This document shows positions 48,825 through 60,966 of a DNA stretch of 64,000 nucleotides, piece by piece (position 1 is the first letter of the stretch; every line of letters starts with the position of its first letter). The stretch is taken from positions 13,950,001 through 14,014,000 of the forward strand of contig CM055612.1 of NCBI GenBank assembly GCA_029379385.1, read 5' to 3'. The DNA is from Quillaja saponaria (taxonomy: Eukaryota > Streptophyta > Magnoliopsida > Fabales > Quillajaceae). Made by a program: the position numbers and the translations under genes. The notes beneath the pieces were generated by a model. It was not told where the DNA came from and did not search any database. It saw only the letters and a list, made by a program, of their open reading frames with translations.

Positions 48825-49437
48825 TAGTAAGAGCTTCCACTTCTATTTATTGCTGTAGAAAATCAAGGAAGAAATCTTCTTCTATTTTATCACCAATTGA
48901 GCAACTTCTCAACGTCTCATACAAAAGGCTCTATAAGGCAATTGGTGGTTTTTCTCCTACTAAGTTTACTGGATTTGGTAGTTTTACATTTGTATACAAA
49001 GGGAATTTGGATCCAGAAGAAAGAAAAGTAGCAATAATGGTCCTCAACAATTAGAAGAAAGGAGCCTCAAAAAGTTTCATGGCCGAATACAATGTGTTTA
49101 GAAATATCCAGTATAGAAATATTCTCAAGATCATAGCACATTGCTCTAGCAAAGATTATAAGGGATATGTCATCAAAACTTTAATTTTTGAACTTACAAA
49201 AAATGAAAGCTTAAAGATGAGGCTGAATCCTGTGACTGGTGCTAATCAGTCTACCGGTTTAGCCTTTTTCAAAGATTGAGTACCATAATGGATGTCACAT
49301 GTGCTTCTATATTATCTTCATAATGAAAGTGATCAACCCATTGATTTTGGTATAACAAGACTTCTCTTTGCCATTAATGGCGTTTCTTAAAACCAAATCA
49401 ACATAATTCAACTGAAAGGCTTTGTTGGCTGCTTTAG
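48825..49437 (+). pseudogene. Truncated paralog of the XA21/EFR-like kinase lacking the catalytic loop
   Basis: It starts at an intron-like TTTTTTCTAG and reads SRKKSSSILSPIEQLLNVSY, KRLYKAIGGFSPTKFTGFGS, KGASKSFMAEYNVFRNIQYR and NESDQPIDFGITRLLF, then a donor-like TTTAG|GTAATA at 49438. It aligns with the juxtamembrane region and kinase of the gene at 2.6-5.8 kb, up to the conserved intron site. LRRs and the second exon are absent. Between QPI and DFG, 21 residues present in the first gene (VHCDLKPSN...) are missing. Stops after VLNN, FFKD and GVS confirm decay. Confidence 0.9.
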
Positions 49438-49624
49438 GTAATAATTTTGTATTACTTAGCTTTACATTATCTATACCTTTTCCAATACAAAATGTTCTCT
49501 ATCCTTATATATAATTATTAACTTTGTTGGTTTCATACATTTCCAATAATTCTCGTGCAATTATCATTAAAAAATTTTAAACCTTTTTTTTTATTTTTTA
49601 TTGAAAGGGAAGGAAAAAATGGGA

Positions 49625-50817
49625 CAGGGAAACAATTCTAATTTTATCCAAACAAACAAATTAAGGTAAATCTAATTTAAACTAAACATAACTAAAGACA
49701 AATTAAACTAGAGAATTTAATAGATAAAGGCCTAAAATTACAATTTTTCTCAATACTTCACTTGACTTATTATTATATTATCATGTTTAGTTATGGCATC
49801 AGATTATATTAACATAGGGTTCTAATTCCATTGTAACATATTCCTATGTCTTATAAATATATATCACACTTAACCAATTCACTATATTCCTATGAGAATT
49901 AAGTTAAGTAAGACTCATTAAGATTAGACTTAAATTGACTGCACAAAGTATATATATATTTATAATTGGTAGCTAATCAACTAGAAGCATTAAGCATAGA
50001 ATGAAATAAAAAAAAATTATATACTAAATCCTAAGCAATCAATAAATAATAAAAACCATCAAGCTACGTGTTGAGTTCAATTGTAATTCTAGAGAATAAA
50101 TTCGTTTATGCTACCTGGTGTAGACAAAACACAAATAAATCACCAACAAGGAAATACAAGAAAAGTAAAGAAAGGTGTAGGAAAAGAGAAAACTATAAAG
50201 ATTCATGATTTTCAATCTTCAATCTTCAATATTCAATCATCCTAAACTCCTTTTGTTTCCTTGCTGATGGCTTATTTTTCTCCAGAAAATCTCAACTTAA
50301 TTGTGTTTTTTGAGTCCTTAAGCTAATCTCCATTTTATAGGCTTAAAAACCCTTAATTTAACTTCAATTAGGACTAGGAATCGTGCTAATGTTACAGCAT
50401 CGAAAATCGACCAAACAAGAGGCCTTAGCAGTGGACTCGGCACTGCAAAGTCTTGGCACTTCTGTGCCCAAATCCTGGCACTACGATGCCCTATGGTCAT
50501 CATCCTAGCGCCTAAATGCTAGCTTCCTGGGCAACAATCTTGTCTTGTGCATTTTGAGCATTTCGGCTTTAGTTTGACCTCTAATTAGACTCCTTTTTGT
50601 ATTAGACCTTCAAAACACAAAGAGTAAGTTAATATAAAATAGAACTCATAAAAAACCTAATCCTAGCCTAAATCAATTAAGGTTCATCATCCTAATACAA
50701 GAAGGACTCAACTAGGAATTGACTAAAAACTAAGCAAAAACCAACTAAAACTCTAGAACTTAAGTAAAATAGTATGAGTAAAAGGATATAAAATAAGTGT
50801 TTTTCCAAGAGTCATCA
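49625..50817 (-). mobile_element. 3' LTR of a second gag-only element (Athila-like), end-truncated
   Basis: On the minus strand it starts TGATGACTCTTGG (50817). It matches the LTR at 53458-54839 over nearly its whole length (for example ACTTGACTTATTATTATATT and ATGTTTAGTTATGG), but the match stops at about 49625, so roughly the last 150 bp are lost. A purine-rich stretch next to it (GGGGACTAGT...AAGTTTGTGCTTG on the minus strand) sits at the PPT position. Confidence 0.75.
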
Positions 50818-53457
50818 CAAGCACAAACTTAAAGTTTTACTAGTCCCCAAGGAAAAAAAAAAAACTAAAAACATAAACAAAAAATGACAAGCAAGAGAAG
50901 AATCACACTAATTCAATGTTTTTGAAAGTTTCCTTAAATATATTCTTTTAAAATTATTGACTTAGGGACAATCATAAGAAATCATGCAAATTTATGATTC
51001 AATTAATACACTAGTTTCATTCTCAAATAGATTTCGATTTGTATGTGCATAATCTTTTTACCTAGAACTTCAATGCAATCAGGATAAGTTTATATATATG
51101 AAAAATAAAGTTTAGCATTCAAACCCCATAGGTTTGTTTTTCACTTTTATCTCCATTAATATAGATTATACTCGGCCAAGAACCAATAGGACTTTGTAAG
51201 TTTATAATGTAAGGCTAGAGTAATGGTAGGATAAATGATATTTATAGGGCTTAAAATCACCCTAAGCACATTACTTATTCTAGGACTTTGTTGAACTTTA
51301 TTTACATTCCAAGTAATATACCCATGCTTCGGTTTCACTTTTCTTTTATCTCCCCATAAATTCTTTTTGCTTTTTTTGCACCCTCCCCCTTTCTTTTCTT
51401 TTTTCATTAAAATTAGAAGGAATTTTGATCATAATTGAAAGGGAAAGAATTCCCATACTCACAAACTTAAAATTGACATTGTCCTCAATGTTACAAGAAA
51501 GAGCACAAGGTATAGAAAACTTCCCTTATCAAGTAAGCACAAATTCCATTCTTAACAACTCCATGGAACACCCCCAAACTTATATTATTCTACTATGAGG
51601 AACGGGATGAACATGGAGCACAAATATAATTCTTTTCTTTTTTTTATCTGCCTTTACTCCTTTCTTTTTTTTTTTTTTTTTTCAAACATAACTCTATTGT
51701 CTTCCCAGAAAGACTAACATGCTTAAGAGTGAGGGTGTAAAAGGAATTAATTAAGAGCTAGAGGAAAAATTCATGTTGAACAAGAAAATGTCAAATTAGG
51801 CTCAATGGGAAATACTAAGGATAAACATATAAAACAAGGATAACTTGAGATGCTCAAATAGTAAAACAAATGGCCTAAATCATGTCCTTAACTCAATATT
51901 GTCTAGGATTTCACCTCAAGAGAGAATTAAACAAATTTAAAAGGTTTTGAACTAAACTAAAATTCCTAAACATAAATTGGCTCTAAATAAGTATGTCATT
52001 CTAAGTAAAAGATCAAGTGCATATATGTTGGAAATCGCATCTTAACAATGTTACCAACATAAGTATTTAACTTAAACTCAAATTATGCCTATAATTTCCC
52101 AAGAACCAAAATCACAATTAACCACAATATTATCATTGGATAGGAAAATTATCGAAAAAGCATACAACATCATAAGTAAAAGACTAAAAACAGCATGTAT
52201 ACCATTAAAACCCTCCCCCAAACTTAAGACGGTCATTAAAATCAATGAGAAAGATATAAAAGGAATAAGCATAAGAAAAACTCCCTGTCAATGTAGCAAA
52301 GCAGAAAGATCAATAATCCTTGTCCTTAGTAATGCCCAAGTTGAAAGGAAATAAAAAATGATATACCCACTAAAAATAAACAACACTTAATGAGAAAATT
52401 CTCAATAAGAACTAAAACATAAATTTAAAAAAAAAACACGAAGTTAGAAAGTTGGGTTGCCTCCCACGAAGTGCTTGATTTATAGTCGTAGGCTTGACTA
52501 TTGGAAAAATGCTCCTAAATGTGGGGCTTTCGCCCATAGTAGGTGTCATATAGCACTATATATAGGTCTTGATTTGAGATATCCACAAGCTTAGTAATAT
52601 ATGGAAATAATTGGCATGTGCACTCAACATCACTTGCTTGGTATTTGAAGAGGAATGATCCTAAGGAAGGTGGTAGAGGAGTTGACCATATATGGTCTTC
52701 ATGGATTTAAAACTTAGTGGCTTCTTGAAACTCAAGAGGTTGAGGTTTTTCGTCAATAATTATGCTTTGAGTTGCTTCCTCATTATGAAAATCTTCTTCA
52801 ATAACCAATGGAGACTCAATAATTTTGTCATCATGGATTTCATCATGTGATTCTTTGTCAATGACCTTATTAGGCTCAATAGGTCGGGCACCATGGATTT
52901 TCTCATATGATTCATCTTCTATGAAGTGAATACAAGATGGATAAGAACTTTGTACCTAATCTTGAAACATCTCTGAAGGAGGAGTTGACCTTATTAGGCT
53001 CGTTTGGTGTAAACTTAATCTCATTTAGTGTAGACTCACTCATAAGTATAAAGGGATAGACCAAGGTCTCTAACACATAAGATTTGTCCACATTTAGATT
53101 CATGAAGTCTCCACCAGCTCACCTATCAACCACTTCCCGTGTTCTTTCACACAAACCATTATAAAATATATGGAGTTGAAGCCATTGCGGTAGGTTGTGA
53201 TTTGGACACATGCTCAATAGATAGTTAAACCTCTCCGAAGCATCTTAGAATGATTGCAAGTCATATTGAGTGAAACATGTAAGGTGGAAATATTCAGTAT
53301 ACACATCTAGAGCACCTCACAAAACAAAAACAAAAAATATACAAAGATAAAAGAAGAAAAAAAAAAAAAAAAACAATTTAAAGTAAAACTAAGACTACTT
53401 GGTATCAATATTAACAAAAATTAATAAATCAATTTCCCGGTAGTGGTGCCAAAAACA
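50818..53457 (-). mobile_element. Internal region of the Athila-like gag-only element
   Basis: This is 2.64 kb on the minus strand. It opens with a PBS region (TTTTTGGCACCACTACCGGG at 53436-53456) and carries one partial gag segment (ASERFNYLLSMCPNHNLPQW, LQLHIFYNGLCERTREVVDR, GGDFMNLNVDKSYVLETL at about 53000-53260). It then has an acidic spacer (KVIDKESHDEIHDDKIIESP), the tail phrase GGGAGGCAACCCAAC near 52455, and long AT-rich non-coding DNA. No protease, RT, RNase H or integrase motif is seen. The open frames at 51156-51407 and 52078-52354 are unrecognised and probably chance. Confidence 0.7.
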
Positions 53458-54839
53458 TGTTGTAGATTTTCAATCATGCAAGTGCACGTATCATTAAAAA
53501 GTAATAAAGTGATAGATTTGAGTGTCGAACTCATGAGGAATTGCAACTAATATCTAGCTAAGTACTAAAATTAACATAATCCTAATTTTATTCAAACAAA
53601 CAAATTAGGGTAGAAAAATCTAATTCAAACTAAACCTAACTAATGACAAATTAAACTAGACAATTCAATGAAAAATAGGCCTAGAATTACAATTTTCCTT
53701 AACATTTCACTTGACTTATTATTATATTATCATGTTTAGTTATGGTATCGAATTATTAACCTAAGGTTCTTATTCAATTATAAGTATATTCCTATGTCTT
53801 GTAAATATATATCTCACCTAACCAATTCACTATTTTCCTATGAGAATTAAGTTAAGCAAGACTCATTAAGATTAGACCTAAATTGGCTACACAAGACTTA
53901 TAAGTATATTCCTATCCTATATATAAATCAAACCCAACAAGCATGTGTATGAATTCAATCTCGTGCTATTTTAATCAAGGTAACACTAAACTCCATTTTC
54001 TAAGTTTGTTTAGGTTACCACATTAATCTAATTGGTGGCTAATCAACTAGAAGCTTTAAGCATAGAATGAAATAAATAAATCACATACCAAATCCTAAGT
54101 AATCAATAATTAATAACAATCATCATGCTACATGTTGAGTTCAATTGTAATCCAAGAGAATAAATTAGTCTATGTCTACCTAGTGTAGACATAAACTCAA
54201 ATAAAATCACCAACAATGAAATACAAGAAAAGTAAAGAAAGGTGTAGGAAAAGAGAAAACAGTAAAGATTATCAATTTTCAATGGTCCCGAGCTCCTTTT
54301 GGTTCCTTGCACCCTTGATGGCTTCATTTTCAATAGAAAATCTCAGCTTAATTGTGTTTTGAATCCTCAAGCTAATCCCCTTTTTATAGGCTTAAAATCT
54401 CTTAATTTCACTTTAATTCGTATTAGGAATCGCATCAGCACTGAGGCCTCGAAAATCGACGAAACAGAGGATCTTAACAATGGGCTTGGTAATGCGACGC
54501 CTAAGTCCAGGCATTGCGGAGCCCTATAGTCTTCATCCTGGAGCCTAGCCACTTACCTCCTAGGCAGCAATCCTATCTTGTACATTTTGAGCGTTTCGGC
54601 CTCTAGTTTCTCCAATAGGACTCCTTCTTGTATTAGACCTTCAAAACACAAAGACATAGTTAATATAAATTAGAACTCATATAAAATAGCTAATCCTAAC
54701 TCAAATAAACTAGGATTCCTCATCCTTATACAACTAGGAATTAACAAAAAACTAACCAAAAACCAAATAAAACTCTCAAACTTATGTAAAATAATATGAG
54801 TAAAAGGATGTCAAATAAGTCTTTTCCCAAGAGTTATCA
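53458..54839 (-). mobile_element. 5' LTR of the Athila-like gag-only element (minus strand)
   Basis: The minus strand runs from TGATAACTCTTGG (54839) to ATCTACAACA (53458), 1,382 bp with TG...CA ends, followed at once by the PBS region. It is the same family as the 27.1-kb LTR by layout and shared phrases. Open frames inside it (54103-54333, 54299-54529) are not taken as coding. Confidence 0.8.
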
Positions 54840-54841
54840 AA

Positions 54842-55640
54842 TCATCCTTAATAACAAGTTAGAGAACTACCTGTGAATCCACCTGGACCAATAATCTTCT
54901 GAAGCCTTTGTCCCAAGCAACTAGAAAACCTAACCTCAAAGCTCACAACTGAACTCTAACGCAACATCAACCTAGTTTTATTCCAAAACCAAATTCCTAT
55001 CTTCCTTGACTATTTCGAATGTCTCCTACTACACTAGCTGGACTTGGATTTCCTTGTGAAGCCTCATCCATTTTTAGTTTCACTTAATTCTCATGTGAAA
55101 TGGTCCATCTCACCCAAGTTCAAGTAATCTATCTGGTAGAAGACGATAGATTACTAGCCTTCTTTACATGTATAATCTCCTTTAAAAACTAATAAACATT
55201 TTACTCAATTGCATGAGGCCACATAAACTCTTCCTAGAAGATACTCATGTTCCTCTATTTCCAAAGCAACCAACAAGTAATGTTGAAGATCATTGGCCAG
55301 TCCCCATTCCCAAAATTAGATTTATCCTCTAGTTTATAAATGATCCAATTCCTCATTGTATACGTGAAAAAGTTTGGATCAACTATTCTCCATAATCACT
55401 ACCCAAACATTTCTAACTCTATAACAATCCTTTAAGGCATGGATAGTTGTTTTAGTCAAAAGTAACCAAGAAATACACAGGGAGTCGATTCCTTGATCTT
55501 TTGAGCTTGAGCCTCATTGGTCAATAGTCTTTCATGTACCACTAACCATTAAAAATTTCAAAGTCATTGAGGGCCTTTACACTTCTATTACCTTCTGAGT
55601 AGGAGCCCTAGCCTCTTCATTCTCATCAGTCACAAGGTCA
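54842..55640 (-). pseudogene. LINE remnant: zf-RVT and RNase H-like domain (minus strand)
   Basis: Minus-strand frames read RLLTNEAQAQKIKESTPCVF, ALKDCYRVRNVWVV, then RNase H-type KLKMDEASQGNPSPASVVGD, QGR.EFGFGIKLG, LRLGFLVAWDKGFR and VQVDSQVVL. This is the 3' part of an L1-type element. Stops are frequent. It lies directly against the outer edge of the LTR at 54839. Confidence 0.7.
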
Positions 55641-55889
55641 TATGCTGAACTTACTGAGGTTTAATAATTTGTTTTAAGCTTTGCAATCACCATTCTCATC
55701 TACTGTCGGAGGAAGGAAGGCTTAAATTTGAGAACAGGTGTCCAACAGGAGTACCATAGCTATCTTAGCAATGTCCCAGTTACTGCTAGCCGTAGTGTAG
55801 TCTTCCATGGGAATATAATTCCATTGAGCTTGAGCCACTAACATACCAATATCAGGTACCTAATTGTCAATCCAAAACTTGATAGTAGC

Positions 55890-56955
55890 CTATTATTGAC
55901 ATTATTCACCCAAGTGCATGTCTCATTAACAAGTAATAAAGTGGAAATAGAGTGTCGATCTCATGAAGAATTACTAATAATGTTATGATAAGTACTAAAA
56001 ATTAACAATCCTAATTTTATTCAAACAATTGAATTTAGTTGATTAAAAACTAATTTTAAACTAAAACCAAATTAACTTAAGAATATAGTAGAGAAAACCT
56101 AGAATTACAACTTCCCTCAACACTTCACTTGGATCATTCTTATCTTATCATGCTTAGTTATAGCATCATATTATTAACCTAGGGTTCTTATTTACTTATA
56201 AGTATCTTCCAAATTGCTTAAAGTAATACATTTCTTAACCAATTTATTATATTTTTATGAGAATTGAGTTAAGCAAGATTCATTAAAAATTTACCTAACT
56301 TGGCTACACAAGGTATGAAGGTATATTCCTACCCTACACACGAATCAAATTCATCCAATCTAGTGAGTGAATCTAAACAAGTGCTATTGCAATCAAGGTT
56401 AAATATAAATTTCCTTTTCCAAGGTTCCATTAATTTACCAATTCAATCTAAAAGATGGCCAATCAATTAGAAAAATTAAATAATTCAAATCCAAGCTACA
56501 TGTTGAGTTCTAGTTGCAATCATAGAAAGTAAACTACTTATGATATTTAGTGTAAACATGGATTCAATTAAAGAAAACATCAAGAAAATAAAAAAAAATA
56601 AAAAAGTGTTAGAATAAGAAAAATTATAAAAGTCATCAGTATTCAAACTTCAATTATCCAAGCTCCTCTGGCTTTTTGTACTCTTGATAGCCTCTAAACT
56701 CCAAAACTTCTTAGCTAACTTCTGTAGTTTAATCCCCAAGCTATTTCCTCATGTATAGACTTTAAAACTCTATATTTGAGATCAATTAGGGCTAGGAATT
56801 GGGCCAGCACTATGACTCTAACTTTCGTGGCACCTAGGCAACTGAAAAATCAATGAAACAGGGCCAAAAACAACAACATTGGCTTTGTAGCACCGATTTC
56901 CTAGTGCTTAGGCACTGGGCTCTTTGACTTTGGTGCCATGGCGCCAGCCCTGCTA
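55890..56955 (-). repeat. Third Athila-like LTR fragment (minus strand)
   Basis: It matches the LTRs at 53.5 and 49.6 kb (AATCCTAATTTTATTCAAACA, CCTAGAATTACAA, TATCATGCTTAGTTATAGCA). It lacks the outer 5' quarter of the LTR (minus-strand sense): the match ends near 56955 within the CTAGTGCTTAGGCACTGGG region. Confidence 0.7.
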
Positions 56956-56959
56956 CCAA

Positions 56960-57600
56960 AAATAAAAGGAAAGAATAAGAAAAGTAGAAGGAAAAAAAAA
57001 TGAAAATGGTGAACAAAAGAAAAGAGGAATGCAAAAATATGGGTATTACTTGCAACGTATAAAAAGCTCTTCAAGAATTGAGAGTAATTTATGTGATTAG
57101 GGTAACATAAGCCATATAAATTTGCTTTATCATATTGTTCCACTAGCCTACATTACAAGCTTAGAAAGGCCTATTGATTCTTGACTTAGTGGAGTCTATA
57201 TTAGTAGAAAAAGAATTGAATAACAAACTATATTGGGTTTGAGTGCTAAGTTGGATTTTACTTAAACATTAACTTATATAAATTGTATGCATTCTTTTAT
57301 AAAAGATCATATACACACATACACACATTGGAAATTCATTTGAGACTGGTGCTTGCTCTTGAATTGAATCATGAATTTGAATGATACTTTTGGTTGACAT
57401 TTAGTTAAGATTATGTGAAACTTTTGAGGGCATGTTGGGATATAATTTTTATAGTGTGATGCATCTTTGGCTATTCATTTTTGTTTTTGTTTGTGTTTTC
57501 AGTTTTACTTTAGCTCAAAGGCTAGCAAAACTGTAAGTTTGAGGCTGTGATAAGTCTTTGAAATGGACTTATTACATATCCTATTGATTAATATTAATGA
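56960..57600 (+). repeat. 3' tail of an Athila-like element with the first bases of its LTR
   Basis: From about 57520 the plus strand reads GCTCAAAGGCTAGCAAAACT, GTAAGTTTGAGGCTG and then TGATAAGTCTTTGAAATGG at 57548. This is the junction of internal tail, polypurine tract and LTR start of the same family as 27079. Only about 50 bp of the LTR remain. The upstream stretch has no protein motif. Confidence 0.65.
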
Positions 57601-59240
57601 GTTCTCTTCTCAAATTATCAAAAGCGATACTATTAATCAAACACACAGAATCAATCAATGATTAGTATCTATTCAATTCCTTTAATGAAATAGTTCACAC
57701 AACTGACCAATTTAAAACCCTTAAGAAAATTTACCTTTTCAAATGGTTGAAGGAATTCAATTCCACCCTTAGGATATGTGCTAGCTTCCACTTTGAAGAA
57801 TCTTTAATAGAGGAAGTTGATCTTGAAGCAAAAAATCCTTTGCTTCAATCTAGGGTACATGACTATAGAGGAGAATTAGACAAGAACTCCTCTTGCTCTG
57901 CTTGCTTGGCCGAAATCCCTCACTTGTATGTGTATGAATTGATGTAGTCAAAAATCCTTCCTACCCTTGCTTATAAATGTGGCAGCTTGGGTTTAGGTTC
58001 AGTTGGAAACAATGTGTTGGATTCCAACTAAGCCTAAAGCTCAAACCTAAACCTCCTTTAGTAATACATAATCATATTAGGAATGTAATGGCCTTTTAAA
58101 CTCCTAGTAGCCCAAATCCAATTCGGATTCTCACTAGTTCCTTTTTCTTGACTTCCAAGAAATTTAGTCTTACCATATATTTATAACAATTTTCTTTTTA
58201 CCCATATGTTCTTTGAACTAAGCTATTAACGCCAAGTATCCATTAATCCTTTTAGGTCTTAACCTTAGTCAATTAAAGAGTGTAACCTATTAGGTTCTCT
58301 CAAACGTTGGCAATAAATATAATTGGATACTTCTTAAGAAGTAAGGTTAAATTAAAACTCTTTTATTTTAATTTTGGTTTTGTTAAACTAACCAACTTAC
58401 ATTTATAGATCAAGAATGACATATAGCAATGTATTATTACCACCTGCGAAGTTAAGATTATTGATCAAACCTTCCAATGCTTGGGTACTATGTAATTCAA
58501 TCTTTTCATCATACATATCCTAAGTTAGACATAAGACAAGGTTTCTAGTGTCAACCCTAACTTTGTCTAAACCCAATAGTTCTTGAAACCAAGTCTACAT
58601 TTTGTACCTTAAAGATATTCAAGAAAATACTTTACAAAAATTTCAGAAACAAGACATACTTGTCCCAAGAGGCCATGGTATATTCGTCATCTTTACTAAG
58701 GATAATGAATTATTTGTCTATCATTCATCTACCTTCATATGCTTCACTACATATCTAAAAATCACCCATGTATCATCTTGTCACAGGACAAATGGAATGA
58801 CATCAAAACATGTAGATTCACATATATGGTAATAAGATAATCTCAAGTCAAATGGTCACTTACACCATTAACACTTTGAAAATTTCCATTGACATTAGAG
58901 TGAAGATTGCAAATAGTTTCTCGTGTTGAGTTAATTAAGTGTACTTGTTCAACTAACAAGCACCCTTATATTTGTCTCAGCATCACCATGCTTGTAGTTA
59001 TGAGATCACCACTCTCTTTACAAGAGAATGACATAACATATGCTAGTCTCGAAAAATTATCAATATCTTTTGTTGATTCATTGTTTAGAAATTATTCAGG
59101 ATAATGTTATATGTATGACATATATCATAATTATGCATACATAGTTATTATTCTAGGGATTTTAAAAATTATTATAGTCAATCTCATTTGAACACATAGT
59201 TAAAGAATGCCTAGTTTATATTATTCAATGCATTAGATAC
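57601..59240. repeat. LTR-like repeat region, partly duplicated at 45.7-46.5 kb
   Basis: 58525-59240 is homologous to 45741-46520. The adjoining part has phrases such as GTAACCTATTAGGTTCTCTC (58287) that recall copia-type LTRs, but with no pol nearby the class is uncertain. The open frames at 57747-57947 and 58602-58832 show no known domain. Confidence 0.5.
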
Positions 59241-59795
59241 AAAAGTTTAATTTAAGTGTAATTTGGTAATAAAAAAAAAGTGATTGAGGATATTTAGGAA
59301 TTTAAAAGTTTATGCCACTAAGCAATTTTTAGAATCTAATACATGATAATATTGTTTCTTAAACAAGAAATAGAATTCAACCAAGTTTCACAATATCCAT
59401 ATTCTAGAAGGATACCATTATATACCTCATAAGGTTCTGACAACCAAATGATAAATTAAGTGTCAAGTTATTTATTGATATCCATTACTCGTTATGAGAA
59501 AGAGATTGATGTAATTAGGGAGTCAAAGCTACATTACATTGGTATTAATGAAATTAAACAATGCTTGGTAGGAAAGAAATAAAAAGAACACACAAAATGG
59601 ATGGATATGCATATTTCTCCATGCTAACCCCTATAAAAGAAACACACTTATATTTTAAAAAATTAATTTAAAAGATTTTGTGTAATTGATGGTCTAAACT
59701 ACCAATTTCTAAATTCTACCAAGCCAATATTACAAACCTTCCTAACTTGATTTGGTCATGTGAGACTCTAGAAGATTCCTTTTTCCTTCACTATT
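59241..59795. other. AT-rich spacer before the plastid-derived cluster
   Basis: I find no gene, tRNA or clear repeat here. The stretch is ordinary AT-rich intergenic DNA. Confidence 0.5.
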
Positions 59796-59797
59796 GA

Positions 59798-59918
59798 TTA
59801 GAGTTGAACCCAATCCAAAATATATACCATAAAAAAAAATACCAATTAAACCGATCACAATAATACCAGTTACAATACCTATTATCCAAAGAGGAATCTT
59901 TCCAGTAGTATCGGCCAT
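59798..59918 (-). pseudogene. psbJ: Plastid psbJ copy in nuclear DNA
   Basis: The minus strand from the ATG at 59918 reads [18 protein letters not shown], then [11 protein letters not shown] and GLGSTL, the photosystem II subunit PsbJ (40 residues in plastids). The frame is open to its end, including the T9 run, but the plastid stop is replaced and the frame runs on. No psbL, psbF or psbE, its usual operon partners, follow. It is a nuclear plastid insertion (NUPT), not expected to work. Confidence 0.85.
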
Positions 59919-59994
59919 TTATCCCACTTCCATCCACATTTCATTAAGTAATCATGCTAGAGACATAAACAGTCATAGATAATTATGAAATGAC

Positions 59995-60283
59995 ATCCTT
60001 TCGAATGGGATATGAGAGGGATGGAAATGATTGACATGGGAGCTCTCTAAGTGTTCTAGTCAGTGGAGCAATTCTAAGACCAATTTTCAACATGCTTGGA
60101 GAGCCCATTGATAATTTAGATCTTGTAGATACTCGTACAACATCTCCTATTCATAGATCTGCTCCTGCCTTTATACAGTTAGATACAAAATTATCTATTT
60201 TTGAAACAGGAATTAAAGTAGTAGATCTTTTAGCTCCTTATCGCCATGGAGAAAAAATAGGACTATTTGGGGGAGTTTTTGAT
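59995..60283 (+). pseudogene. atpB: Plastid atpB fragment (middle of ATP synthase beta)
   Basis: It begins near [12 protein letters not shown] in degenerate frame, then reads cleanly from [20 protein letters not shown] through [20 protein letters not shown] to [16 protein letters not shown]. It stops just before the P-loop (GGAGVGKT) that makes the protein an ATPase. Beyond GLFGG the sequence jumps to another atpB piece. Confidence 0.93.
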
Positions 60284-60294
60284 ATATTTTATTA

Positions 60295-60475
60295 TGAGAA
60301 TCAATCCCATCACTTATGGTCTTAGGGTTTCTGTGCTTGAAAAAAATAAAATAAAAAACCTAGTACAGTAATTATTACAACACTCTCGAAGTTAAGGGTC
60401 GAGATACTCTTGGTCAACAAATTAACATGACTTGTGAAGTACAGCAATTATTAGGAAATAATCCACCAAAGATCC
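60295..60475 (+). pseudogene. atpB: Plastid atpB fragment (N-terminus), downstream of the middle fragment
   Basis: From the ATG at 60295 it reads [18 protein letters not shown], the start of AtpB. An internal deletion follows, then [20 protein letters not shown] and QQLLGNN to about 60460. This N-terminal part lies after the middle part (59995-60283), the reverse of gene order, so the insert was rearranged. Confidence 0.88.
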
Positions 60476-60831
60476 TTTTTTGGTTCTCTCTTTAACCCTA
60501 TGTCTCTTATCCTAAGAAGGTATCATATTTTTAAGTTTTTATTTTAATAAATACATATTTATCTAGATATACAAGATCTTGAATACAAAATCTAAGATGA
60601 AACAACTTAAACATCTCTATCTCTATTCTTGTGTTGGATCCACAATTAATCCTATGGATCCTTAGGATTGGTGTATTCTTTTATATCCTGTCATAGTTTC
60701 AGATCATGGATTGATCCAAATATCACAACTTTTTTTACTCGATTCTTTTTCTATTAATTCTTTTCCGATTAAGATGTATGGAGCTATAGGTCTATGTGTT
60801 TATATAGATCCTGTTCATGGATTAACGAAAA
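60476..60831. other. Probable plastid intergenic sequence between atpB and rps7 pieces
   Basis: The stretch right after the rps7 stop (60780-60831, minus strand) looks like plastid 3' flank. The piece with GTGTTGGATCCACAATTAAT near 60632 also has the look of plastid spacer DNA, but I cannot assign its origin. The open frame at 60711-60932 crosses this junction and is not a gene. Confidence 0.45.
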
Positions 60832-60957
60832 TGTGCAAAAGCTCTATTTGCCTTTGCCATTCTATAAGTTTCTTCCTTTTTGCGTATGGCATTGCCACTC
60901 CCTTTGGCAGCATCCACTATTTCGGAACTTAATTTGAAAATCATATTTCGACCCAGT
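60832..60957 (-). pseudogene. rps7: Plastid rps7 3' end
   Basis: The minus strand gives [40 protein letters not shown] and HFR followed by TAA at 60832. This is the C-terminus of plastid ribosomal protein S7. Upstream (higher coordinates) it abuts psaA sequence, which is not its neighbour in plastid genomes. Confidence 0.92.
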
Positions 60958-60966
60958 TGTTTTTGG

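Noticed and set aside
60711..60932. Open frame of 73 codons near the plastid block
   Set aside because: It crosses the junction between plastid spacer and the antisense of rps7.
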